24,271 bases of DNA from CAKQOE01 sp963627215 (GTDB taxonomy: Bacteria > Bacillota > Clostridia > Peptostreptococcales > Anaerovoracaceae). This document shows positions 14,298 through 20,102 of this stretch, piece after piece. The stretch spans positions 1-24,271 of the forward strand of contig CAVGAH010000023.1 in assembly GCA_963627215.1 (NCBI GenBank), read 5' to 3'. A model generated the notes under the pieces. It was not told where the DNA came from. It did not search any database and was given only the letters and a program-made list of their open reading frames with translations. Each line of letters opens with the position of its first letter. The first letter of the stretch is position 1. The position numbers were made by a program, and so were the translations under genes.

Positions 14298-14972
14298 TTA
14301 TGCCAGCTTATCCTCCAGCTTATAGCCTATGCCCCTTACAGTCTTTATGCACGCTCCCGCATCGCCGAGCTTGCTTCTGAGCGTCCTTATATGAACGTCT
14401 ATAGTCCTCGTCTCACCGTCAAAATCATAACCCCATATCTCATTGAGCAGCCTGTCGCGCTCCAGCACGATATTCCTGTTCTGCATGAGCAGGCTCAGCA
14501 GCTCAAATTCCTTGTATGTCAGTACTACCTCTGCGCCGTCGGCAGTAACAGTATGACGCTTGCGGTCGAGCGATATGCCGCCCGCCGAAAGTATATCCTG
14601 TTCCTTCTTTTCAGAGCGACGCAGCACAGCCTTTATGCGCGATATCAGCTCCATGATGCTGAACGGCTTCGTTACATAATCGTCAGCGCCGCTGTCGAGC
14701 CCTATCACCTTATCGTACTCGCCGGTCTTTGCGGTCAGCATTATAACAGGTATGTCTGCCGTTGAGCTGTCGGCGCGCAGGCCGCGCAGTATGTGGAGTC
14801 CGTCTTCTTCCGGAAGCATTATGTCCAGAAGTATGAGCTCCGGCTTTTTCTCCCTCATCGCCGCGTGAAACCTCGTCGGCGTCTCAAAGCCTTCTGCTTC
14901 AAACCCGCTGTTGTTCAGAGAATATTCCAGTAATTCTCTTATGCTGTTGTCGTCCTCAACGATATATATCAT
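14298..14972 (-). CDS. phoB: Phosphate-regulon-type response regulator (OmpR/PhoB family)
   Basis: From the ATG at 14972 the protein has 224 residues and starts MIYIVEDDNSIRELLEYSLN. The receiver domain has D7/D8, the phosphoacceptor D50 in LILLDIMLP, T80 and K102. The C-terminal winged helix (about 125-222) has RTIDVHIRTLRSKLG as the recognition helix. Phosphorylated by the kinase encoded 76 bp downstream, it should activate the pst operon through the repeats at 19402-19448. The frame is open up to 15002. I prefer 14972 because family members begin exactly there and a purine-rich GGCAGG lies upstream, but 14993 is possible. It is separated from phoU by 159 bp with tandem repeats and a GC hairpin. 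Confidence 0.93.
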   Translation of the reverse strand: MIYIVEDDNSIRELLEYSLNNSGFEAEGFETPTRFHAAMREKKPELILLDIMLPEEDGLHILRGLRADSSTADIPVIMLTAKTGEYDKVIGLDSGADDYVTKPFSIMELISRIKAVLRRSEKKEQDILSAGGISLDRKRHTVTADGAEVVLTYKEFELLSLLMQNRNIVLERDRLLNEIWGYDFDGETRTIDVHIRTLRSKLGDAGACIKTVRGIGYKLEDKLA

Positions 14973-15028
14973 ACCTGTACGCCTGCCCTTCATATATAGC
15001 ACCGCTCTTTTGTGCAGACCGGTAATAG

Positions 15029-15076
15029 ATGCACGAATGCATGAATGCGCTAATACGCTAATGCGCTAATGTGCTT
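15029..15076. repeat. Six tandem degenerate 8-bp repeats between phoU and phoB
   Basis: Consecutive octamers ATGCACGA, ATGCATGA, ATGCGCTA, ATACGCTA, ATGCGCTA, ATGTGCTT. The spacing is exact, with mismatches between units. They lie in the untranslated gap of the pst-pho transcript. Confidence 0.7.
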
Positions 15077-15105
15077 CGCTCCGAATCCTTACCGCTCCGC
15101 TGCCC

Positions 15106-15120
15106 GGCGGCCCGGCCGCC
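15106..15120. repeat. GC-rich intergenic hairpin downstream of phoU
   Basis: GGCGGCC, one C, GGCCGCC: a perfect 7-bp inverted repeat 12 bp after the phoU stop, without a T-tract. It could reduce read-through from pst-phoU into phoBR or protect the upstream mRNA. Confidence 0.55.
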
Positions 15121-15131
15121 CCGCTGTGTGT

Positions 15132-15794
15132 TTATTTATTGCCTATATCTTCTATATTGTGCGACCCAGTTATCGAATAGATCACCCATTCCGCGATATT
15201 GCAGGCGTGGTCGCCTATCCTCTCGAGATACTTGGTCACCATCATTATATCAAATAATTCCTCGCCCTTATCACTGTTTTTGACAACTTCGGAAATTATC
15301 TCGCTCTTTATACTGACAAAAAGGTCATCCACGATGTTATCATAAAGAATTACATTTTTTGCCATTTCAGCATCAGCGTTTACAAATGCGTCAACACTGT
15401 TGTTTACCATTTTTGCCGCAGCTTCAGCCATCTCCTTGAGATGCACTTCACATATTATCTGGCTTCCGCTGAGGAACCTCGCCATATCAGCGATATCCTG
15501 CGCCTGATCGCCTATACGTTCCATGTCTGATATCATCTTGAGCGCCGACGATACGTTTCTGAGGTCTGTAGCGACGGGCTGCTGCTTGAGTATGAGCTTC
15601 ATGCACATCGACTCTATAGTACGCTCCTGAACGTCTATTTCCTTTTCAAGCGACTGCGTCTTTTTTACCATTTCCGGGTCGTTGTCAAAGAGCGAGCTCA
15701 TGGCTGAGCTTATCGCTTCCTCGCACATCCTGCCCATATTAACGAGTTCATTATGCAGCTTTTCAAGCTGGTCATTGTAAAGGACACGCATCAT
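15132..15794 (-). CDS. phoU: Phosphate-specific transport system accessory protein
   Basis: The 220-residue all-helical protein consists of two repeated three-helix bundles. Each carries the acidic metal-binding signature of PhoU: MISDMERIGDQAQDIAD in the first half and YLERIGDHACNIAEW in the second. PhoU links the Pst transporter to the PhoR kinase and dampens the regulon when phosphate is plentiful. The ATG at 15794 overlaps the pstB stop codon (ATGA); a second in-frame ATG three bases later has better spacing (8 bases) from GGGAGG. Its place between pstB and phoB is the usual one. Confidence 0.95.
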   Translation of the reverse strand: MMRVLYNDQLEKLHNELVNMGRMCEEAISSAMSSLFDNDPEMVKKTQSLEKEIDVQERTIESMCMKLILKQQPVATDLRNVSSALKMISDMERIGDQAQDIADMARFLSGSQIICEVHLKEMAEAAAKMVNNSVDAFVNADAEMAKNVILYDNIVDDLFVSIKSEIISEVVKNSDKGEELFDIMMVTKYLERIGDHACNIAEWVIYSITGSHNIEDIGNK

Positions 15795-16540
15795 CCGAAC
15801 CTCCCTGTAATATAATCTTCTGTACGCTTATCCTGCGGATATGAAAACAGCGTGTCTGTCTTTGCGTACTCTACCATCTCGCCAAGCAGGAAAAACGCAG
15901 TTCTGTCTGAGATACGCGTAGCCTGCTGCATATTGTGTGTAACTATTACTATAGTGTATTTTTCCTTAAGCTCTATCGCAAGGTCTTCTATCTTTGAAGT
16001 AGATATCGGGTCGAGCGCACTTGTAGGCTCATCCATCAGGAGCACCTCAGGCTCTACCGCCAGAGCTCTCGCTATGCAAAGCCTCTGCTGCTGACCGCCC
16101 GACATGCCGAGCGCACTTGTTTTGAGTCTGTCCTTTGTTTCCTCCCATATCGCAGCGCCCCTGAGCGACCTTTCAACTATCTCGTCGAGCTGCGACTTTT
16201 TTCTTATGCCGTGAGTCCTCGGACCGTAAGCGATGTTGTCGTATATGCTCATCGGGAACGGATTCGGCTTCTGGAATACCATTCCCACCCTTTTTCTTAA
16301 ATTATTTACATCTATATTTCCGTATATATCCTCACCGTCGAGAGTTATGCTGCCTGTTATTTTACACCCCTCTACAAGGTCGTTCATCCTGTTGAGCGAC
16401 TTCAGCAGCGTTGATTTTCCACAGCCTGACGGTCCGATAAACGCGGTTATCTCACCTGCCGGGATATCAAGGTTTATATCCTTCAGCGCGTGGAAATCGC
16501 CGTAATACAGATCCATATTTGAAATGTTTATTTTATCCAT
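15791..16540 (-). CDS. pstB: Phosphate ABC transporter ATP-binding protein
   Basis: The 249-residue ATPase has Walker A GPSGCGKST (36-44), the Q-loop in MVFQKPNPFPMSIYDN (Q90), the signature MSGGQQQRLCIARAL (146-160), Walker B VLLMDEPTSALDP (166-178) and the switch H202 in VTHNMQQA. The KPNPFP stretch after the Q-loop is typical of PstB. It drives phosphate import through PstCA. It overlaps phoU by 4 bp and begins 15 bp after pstA. Confidence 0.97.
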   Translation of the reverse strand: MDKINISNMDLYYGDFHALKDINLDIPAGEITAFIGPSGCGKSTLLKSLNRMNDLVEGCKITGSITLDGEDIYGNIDVNNLRKRVGMVFQKPNPFPMSIYDNIAYGPRTHGIRKKSQLDEIVERSLRGAAIWEETKDRLKTSALGMSGGQQQRLCIARALAVEPEVLLMDEPTSALDPISTSKIEDLAIELKEKYTIVIVTHNMQQATRISDRTAFFLLGEMVEYAKTDTLFSYPQDKRTEDYITGRFG

Positions 16541-16555
16541 TATATAATGCTCCGT

Positions 16556-17416
16556 TTATTTTTTAGTAAGCTTTCCTGCTATCAGCTCTGACGCGAGGTT
16601 TATTATAACTACGACTATAAGCAGCACGACTGCCGTTGCGAACGCCTCGTTCATGTGCAGTCCCTCAGACTGCTGGATATACATGTGTACGGAAAGCGTT
16701 CTTGAAGACGACATGAGCGATGTAGCTACCTTTGCTACAGAGCCTGCCGTAAATATCAGCGCAGCAGTTTCTCCTACGACTCTTCCTACGCCGAGTATGA
16801 TACCTGAAAGTATCCCCGGAACTGCCGAAGGAAGTATTATGGAAAATATAGTCCTCAGTCTGCCGGCACCCAGACCGTAGCTGCCCTCACGGTACGTATC
16901 AGGCACCGCTATCAGCGCCTCTTCAGTAGTTCGCATTATAAGAGGAAGTATCATAGTCGCCATGGTCAGCGAGCCGCCGAGCAGCGTGAGCCCGAGCTTT
17001 AGCCCTATAACGAATATCAGATATCCTACAAGTCCGTACACGATAGACGGTATGCCCGAAAGCGTCTCAGCCGTAAGCCTTATCGCCGTTACGAATTTAT
17101 TTCCGCGCTTAGCGTATTCCACGAGGTATATAGCGCAGCCTATGCCGACAGGCACTGCGAAAAGCAGCGAAAGCGCCGTCATATATATCGTATTTATAAT
17201 AGACGGGAGCATCGACTGGTTTTCTTCAGTATATTTCAGCGAAAACATGTCAAGATTCAGGTACGGTATGCCCTTTACAGCCACGTATATGATTATAGAG
17301 AACGTAACGCCCGCAGTTATTACTGCCGAGAGCACGAGAAGCATGAATATCACGAGCGAGCCGGGCGAGCCCTTGTATTCGCGCATTTTTCTTGAAAATC
17401 TTTCCTTTAAACTCAT
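16556..17416 (-). CDS. pstA: Phosphate ABC transporter permease subunit PstA
   Basis: The 286-residue membrane protein has six predicted transmembrane helices and the binding-protein-dependent permease loop around EALIAVPDTYREGSYGLGAG, which contacts PstB. LSGIPSIVYGLVGY and GRVVGETAALIFTAG are characteristic of Pst permeases. It pairs with PstC to form the inner-membrane channel. The gaps to pstC (15 bp) and pstB (15 bp) indicate one transcript. Confidence 0.96.
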   Translation of the reverse strand: MSLKERFSRKMREYKGSPGSLVIFMLLVLSAVITAGVTFSIIIYVAVKGIPYLNLDMFSLKYTEENQSMLPSIINTIYMTALSLLFAVPVGIGCAIYLVEYAKRGNKFVTAIRLTAETLSGIPSIVYGLVGYLIFVIGLKLGLTLLGGSLTMATMILPLIMRTTEEALIAVPDTYREGSYGLGAGRLRTIFSIILPSAVPGILSGIILGVGRVVGETAALIFTAGSVAKVATSLMSSSRTLSVHMYIQQSEGLHMNEAFATAVVLLIVVVIINLASELIAGKLTKK

Positions 17417-17431
17417 TTTCTATATCACTCC

Positions 17432-18289
17432 CTACGCTCTGTCGCTGTTCTTGCTCCTCAGCAGAGAAACGCACAGGTTTATTATCAGTATAAATACAAA
17501 GAGCACTACAGCCGTTGCTACGAGCGCTTCTCTGTGAAGGTCTGTCGCATATCCCATCTCTATAACGATATTCGCCGTCATAGTTCTGACACCGTCAAGC
17601 AGGCTGTGCGGTATCTGCGGCTGGTTACCCGCTACCATTATTACCGCCATAGTCTCGCCGATAGCGCGGCCTATGCCGAGCACCACGCCCGCCAGTATGC
17701 CTGACTTTGCGGCAGGCACTACAGTGAAGAGAACGCTTTTTTCTTTTGTAGCTCCGAGAGCGAGAGCGCCCTCAAAATACGAGTTCGGCACAGCTCGGAG
17801 AGCTGCCTCCGATACGCTTATTACAGTCGGAAGTATCATTATTCCAAGTATTACAGATGCTGTAAGCAATCCCTTTCCGCTGCTTCCGAAAAGCTGCTGG
17901 AAAAACGGAACTATCAGCATAAGCCCGAAAAAGCCGTAAACAACAGACGGTATGCCCGCCATGAGGTTTACGACCGGTTTTACGATCCTGTATACAGCTG
18001 CGGGACAGAATTTCGCGAGAAATATAGCGCACAGTATGCCGATCGGCACGCCGATAATTATAGCTCCGACCGTTACATATATACTGCCTATTATCATCGG
18101 CAGGATGCCGAAAATATTATTCTTAGGTCGCCATTCTGTTCCCGTCAGGAAATTCACCAGACCTATCTGACTTATCGCTGAAAACCCGTTCTTAAAAAGG
18201 AACACGCATATGAGCACCACCGCAAGTACTGAAACGCATGCGGTCAGTAAAAAGACCGCATGCATTAGGTATTCAGTGAATTTTTTCAT
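17432..18289 (-). CDS. pstC: Phosphate ABC transporter permease subunit PstC
   Basis: From the ATG at 18289 the protein has 285 residues and begins MKKFTEYLMHAVFLLTACVS, the first of six predicted transmembrane helices. LMAGIPSVVYGFFGLM, EAALRAVPNSYFEGALALGA (the PstB-contact loop) and GRAIGETMAVIMVAGN are hallmark segments. The frame is open to 18307, but the start at 18289 overlaps the pstS stop as TAATG and has GGGGAG about 10 bases upstream, implying coupled translation. Confidence 0.95.
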   Translation of the reverse strand: MKKFTEYLMHAVFLLTACVSVLAVVLICVFLFKNGFSAISQIGLVNFLTGTEWRPKNNIFGILPMIIGSIYVTVGAIIIGVPIGILCAIFLAKFCPAAVYRIVKPVVNLMAGIPSVVYGFFGLMLIVPFFQQLFGSSGKGLLTASVILGIMILPTVISVSEAALRAVPNSYFEGALALGATKEKSVLFTVVPAAKSGILAGVVLGIGRAIGETMAVIMVAGNQPQIPHSLLDGVRTMTANIVIEMGYATDLHREALVATAVVLFVFILIINLCVSLLRSKNSDRA

Positions 18290-19209
18290 TATAACAGGTC
18301 TCCCCATGAAGTAGTTTCACCTGTAAATACTGACTTTATCTGATCTGTAGTTATATCCTCGAGAGTGTTGTCGTTGTTTACGATAACTGCGATACCGTCC
18401 ATAGCTATTACAGTTCCTTTAACGCCCTGTGAAGTTTCGCTGTCCTTGAGGTCGCGTGAAGCCATACCGATATCAAATACGCCGTCGATAGTAGATGTAA
18501 CGCCTGTAGTAGAGTCTGACTGTTCAACTTCTACAGTTACGCCTGAGTTTATAGCCATGTAAGCTTCAGCAAGCTTCTGCATAACAGGAGTTACAGATGA
18601 TGAGCCGCCTACAGTTACCTTGCCTGAAAGACCTTCCTTCTTTTCATAAGCAGCAGCGCCGTCAGCTACAGAAACGTACTTTTCGTCAGAGATAACAGCC
18701 TGGCCGTCAGCGCTCATGATGTAGTCGATGAAATCCTGAGCTGCTTCGCTTACGCCGCTTTCCTTTGTTACGATATTGAACGGACGAGCGATAGTGTAGC
18801 TTCCGTCCTTTACAGTTTCAGGAGTAGCTTCAACGCCGTTTACCTTGAGCGCCTTTACAGTGTCATCAAGAGAACCGAGCGAAATGTAACCGATCGCAGT
18901 GTTATTGCCTGCAACAGTAGTCATCATTACTGAAGTGCTGCTTGTGATCTCAGCGCTTACTGCTGTGTTGTCTACCTTCTCGCCGTTAGCGTCCTTTTCC
19001 ATAACGCCTGTCAGCTCAGTGAAGGCATCTCTTGTACCTGAACCCTCTTCTCTTGAAACAACATAGATGCTCTTTCCTGAGAGGTCAGAAGCGCTGCTGT
19101 CGCCGCCTGCCGCAGAACCGCCGCCGTTAGATGAACCGCATCCGGCAAAAGCTGTCACACAGAGAGCAGCCGCTAAAGCAACACTTGCAAATTTTTTGAT
19201 CTTTAACAT
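18289..19209 (-). CDS. pstS: Phosphate-binding lipoprotein PstS with halves in permuted order
   Basis: From the ATG at 19209 the protein has 306 residues: signal peptide, lipobox FAGC with C24 as lipidation site, and a Gly/Ser linker to about residue 43. The mature part begins with SIYVVSREEGSGTRDAF (47-63) and the second-lobe region up to about 182. Only then comes GKVTVGGSSSVTP (196-208), DIGMASRDL (246-254), MDGIAVIVN and a C-terminus IKSVFTGETTSWGDLL. In classical PstS the GKVTV...VFTG...W part comes first and leads directly into VVSREEGSGTRDAF. Here the order is swapped with no repeated or missing segment, so the fold can be complete as a circular permutation. GGAG lies 10 bases before the chosen ATG; the upstream in-frame ATG at 19218 is too close to it. 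First gene of the operon. Confidence 0.92.
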   Translation of the reverse strand: MLKIKKFASVALAAALCVTAFAGCGSSNGGGSAAGGDSSASDLSGKSIYVVSREEGSGTRDAFTELTGVMEKDANGEKVDNTAVSAEITSSTSVMMTTVAGNNTAIGYISLGSLDDTVKALKVNGVEATPETVKDGSYTIARPFNIVTKESGVSEAAQDFIDYIMSADGQAVISDEKYVSVADGAAAYEKKEGLSGKVTVGGSSSVTPVMQKLAEAYMAINSGVTVEVEQSDSTTGVTSTIDGVFDIGMASRDLKDSETSQGVKGTVIAMDGIAVIVNNDNTLEDITTDQIKSVFTGETTSWGDLL

Positions 19210-19375
19210 TTTTATCATTCTCCTTTTTTGTACGACCATTACGGTCTTATCTTATTTAAGCTTTTTTAAGCTTTTTAAGCCTTACGCATCGAGCGCTTTT
19301 CCGCCCGCCGCGCGAAGCCGTCTGACATTAGTATTAACTCCGTAAATCAATAATATTTCTTTCTGCATGCTTTAT

Positions 19376-19448
19376 ATTATATTTACGATAAGAATAATAA
19401 ATGTTAAATGTTAAATCCAAAGACGCCCCAATGTAAAATCTGCGTTAA
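19376..19448 (-). promoter_or_regulatory. Phosphate-regulated promoter of the pst-pho operon
   Basis: The minus strand has TATAAT at 19381-19376. Instead of a -35 hexamer there are two direct TTAACA copies (19414-19409 and 19407-19402, period 7). Further upstream TTAACG (19448-19443) and TTTACA (19437-19432) are spaced 11 bp apart, the spacing of PhoP/PhoB boxes (TTAACA-N5-TTAACA) in Gram-positive bacteria. The leader to pstS is about 160 nt and contains three TTAAGC copies (19256-19280) and a GC-rich patch near 19300. Confidence 0.65.
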
Positions 19449-19499
19449 AATCAAAAAATTGCTGCGCATAATACTCAAGACATTATTTATAGGTTTTAC

Positions 19500-19528
19500 T
19501 TGATTAAATACTTATAACGTGGTAATTT
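19500..19528 (+). promoter_or_regulatory. Promoter of the antitoxin 2 RNA
   Basis: TTGATT (19500-19505), 17-bp spacer, TAATTT (19523-19528) preceded by TGG, an extended -10. Transcription would begin near 19535 and read into the terminator at 19595-19636. Confidence 0.5.
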
Positions 19529-19534
19529 AAATAT

Positions 19535-19636
19535 AGACATAAAAAGGACCACTGCTTTTGGAATGGCGGTCAGTCCTTAAACATTTGGTTTAGTGACCGT
19601 CTAATCCATCAGATCAGGCGGTCGTTTCTATTTTTT
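19535..19636 (+). ncRNA. Antisense antitoxin RNA for toxin 2
   Basis: The predicted plus-strand transcript of about 100 nt runs from the promoter at 19500-19528 to an intrinsic terminator. It is complementary to the 3' untranslated region and stop codon of toxin 2, the same 3'-overlap seen at toxin 1. Boundaries are predicted. Confidence 0.6.
19595..19636 (+). terminator. Intrinsic terminator of the antitoxin 2 RNA
   Basis: GACCG (19595-19599) pairs with CGGTC (19619-19623), extended by TAATC/GATCA with one G-U, and is followed by a T-rich run ending in six T (19631-19636) that overlaps the toxin stop codon. Confidence 0.7.
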
Positions 19637-19714
19637 GCGCATAATTTCAACGCAAAGAGTAACGATACTCACGATCAATATTCCCAACTGGAATAAGTCA
19701 GAATATGTAATCAT
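19628..19714 (-). CDS. Type I toxin, holin-like small membrane peptide (toxin 2)
   Basis: A 28-residue peptide begins MITYSDLFQLGILIVSIVTL, with one transmembrane stretch (about 7-24) and a basic MRKK end. The start xxTYxxxF, the hydrophobic middle and the lysine tail match the putative holin-like toxin family and resemble toxin 1 at 2736-2816. A strong GGGGGTGA lies upstream of the ATG but is masked by a hairpin. A convergent antisense RNA overlaps the 3' end. The locus sits between the pst operon and the ferredoxin gene and is not part of either. Confidence 0.82.
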   Translation of the reverse strand: MITYSDLFQLGILIVSIVTLCVEIMRKK

Positions 19715-19718
19715 AGAA

Positions 19719-19740
19719 TCACCCCCTTTACAGAGAGTGA
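19719..19740 (-). promoter_or_regulatory. Hairpin sequestering the toxin 2 ribosome binding site
   Basis: On the minus strand TCACTCTC (19740-19733) pairs along all 8 positions with GGGGGTGA (19726-19719), two pairs being G-U, around a 6-nt loop. The right arm is the Shine-Dalgarno sequence. Confidence 0.7.
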
Positions 19741-19769
19741 CCGACCGCCAAGCAGTGATCCTGTATTTC

Positions 19770-19778
19770 ATATTAACA
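19770..19778 (-). promoter_or_regulatory. Extended -10 promoter of toxin 2
   Basis: The minus strand reads TGT followed by TAATAT (19775-19770), giving a start near 19763, just before the left arm of the long-range pairing. No -35 consensus is visible, as at toxin 1. Confidence 0.45.
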
Positions 19779-19780
19779 TA

Positions 19781-19808
19781 TATAGAATTGAATATATAGA
19801 ATTGAATA
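19781..19808. repeat. Perfect tandem duplication of 14 bp
   Basis: TATAGAATTGAATA occurs twice without gap upstream of the toxin 2 promoter. A 14-bp palindrome (TTTAATATATTAAA, 19815-19828) follows at the stop of the ferredoxin gene; it has no T-tract and is a doubtful terminator. Confidence 0.8.
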
Positions 19809-19823
19809 TACAGTTTTAATATA

Positions 19824-20102
19824 TTAAATTTTTACAGTTTCAACAAACCGCGTCTGATTCATAAGCGGATGATGCAGCGATATTGCGCCTGTGCTGCAGG
19901 TCATTACGCAGCTTCCGCAGTAGTAGCACTCGCCCGGGTACATCACGTCAGGATGCTCTCCTGCCTCTTCAGAAGGCAGCATAACGTCTACCTGACAGAC
20001 ATCAGCGCATCTGTTACATCCCGTACATAATTTGCTGTCAAACGTTATCGGTCTGGCGCTGCACGTCACCGGAACTGCGGTAAAATCTACTTTATTCATC
20101 AT
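19824..20102 (-). CDS. 2x[4Fe-4S] ferredoxin-type electron-transfer subunit
   Basis: The 92-residue protein has two C-x2-C-x2-C-x3-C motifs: C26/C29/C32/C36 (LCTGCNRCADVC) and C59/C62/C65/C69 (CYYCGSCVMTC), followed by STGAISL. In each, the usual proline after the fourth cysteine is replaced (Q, S). The arrangement resembles the beta subunit of adenylylsulfate-reductase-like flavoenzymes. It overlaps the flavoprotein gene by 11 bp (20092-20102), has GGAGG about 9 bases before its ATG, and is therefore almost certainly its electron-transfer partner in the cytoplasm. No signal peptide. Confidence 0.9.
   Translation of the reverse strand: MMNKVDFTAVPVTCSARPITFDSKLCTGCNRCADVCQVDVMLPSEEAGEHPDVMYPGECYYCGSCVMTCSTGAISLHHPLMNQTRFVETVKI

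Larger units (their letters stand above)
19546..19761 (-). repeat. Long-range 5'-3' inverted repeats framing the toxin 2 mRNA
   Basis: AAGCAGTGATCC (19750-19761) pairs with GGACCACTGCTT (19546-19557, one G-U), and GACCGCC (19743-19749) pairs with GGCGGTC (19565-19571). On the minus-strand mRNA these are the extreme 5' and 3' ends, so the transcript can circularise by pairing like toxin 1, though with different sequence. Confidence 0.7.

Noticed and set aside
16962..17537. 191-codon plus-strand frame opposite pstA/pstC
   Set aside because: Spans two permease genes and their intergenic gap on the other strand; no start signals.
18289..19209. pstS as an assembly rearrangement or fusion of two gene fragments
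   Set aside because: The frame is uninterrupted, the signal peptide and lipobox are properly placed, the two parts are joined by a natural-looking linker, and stop and next start overlap cleanly with pstC.
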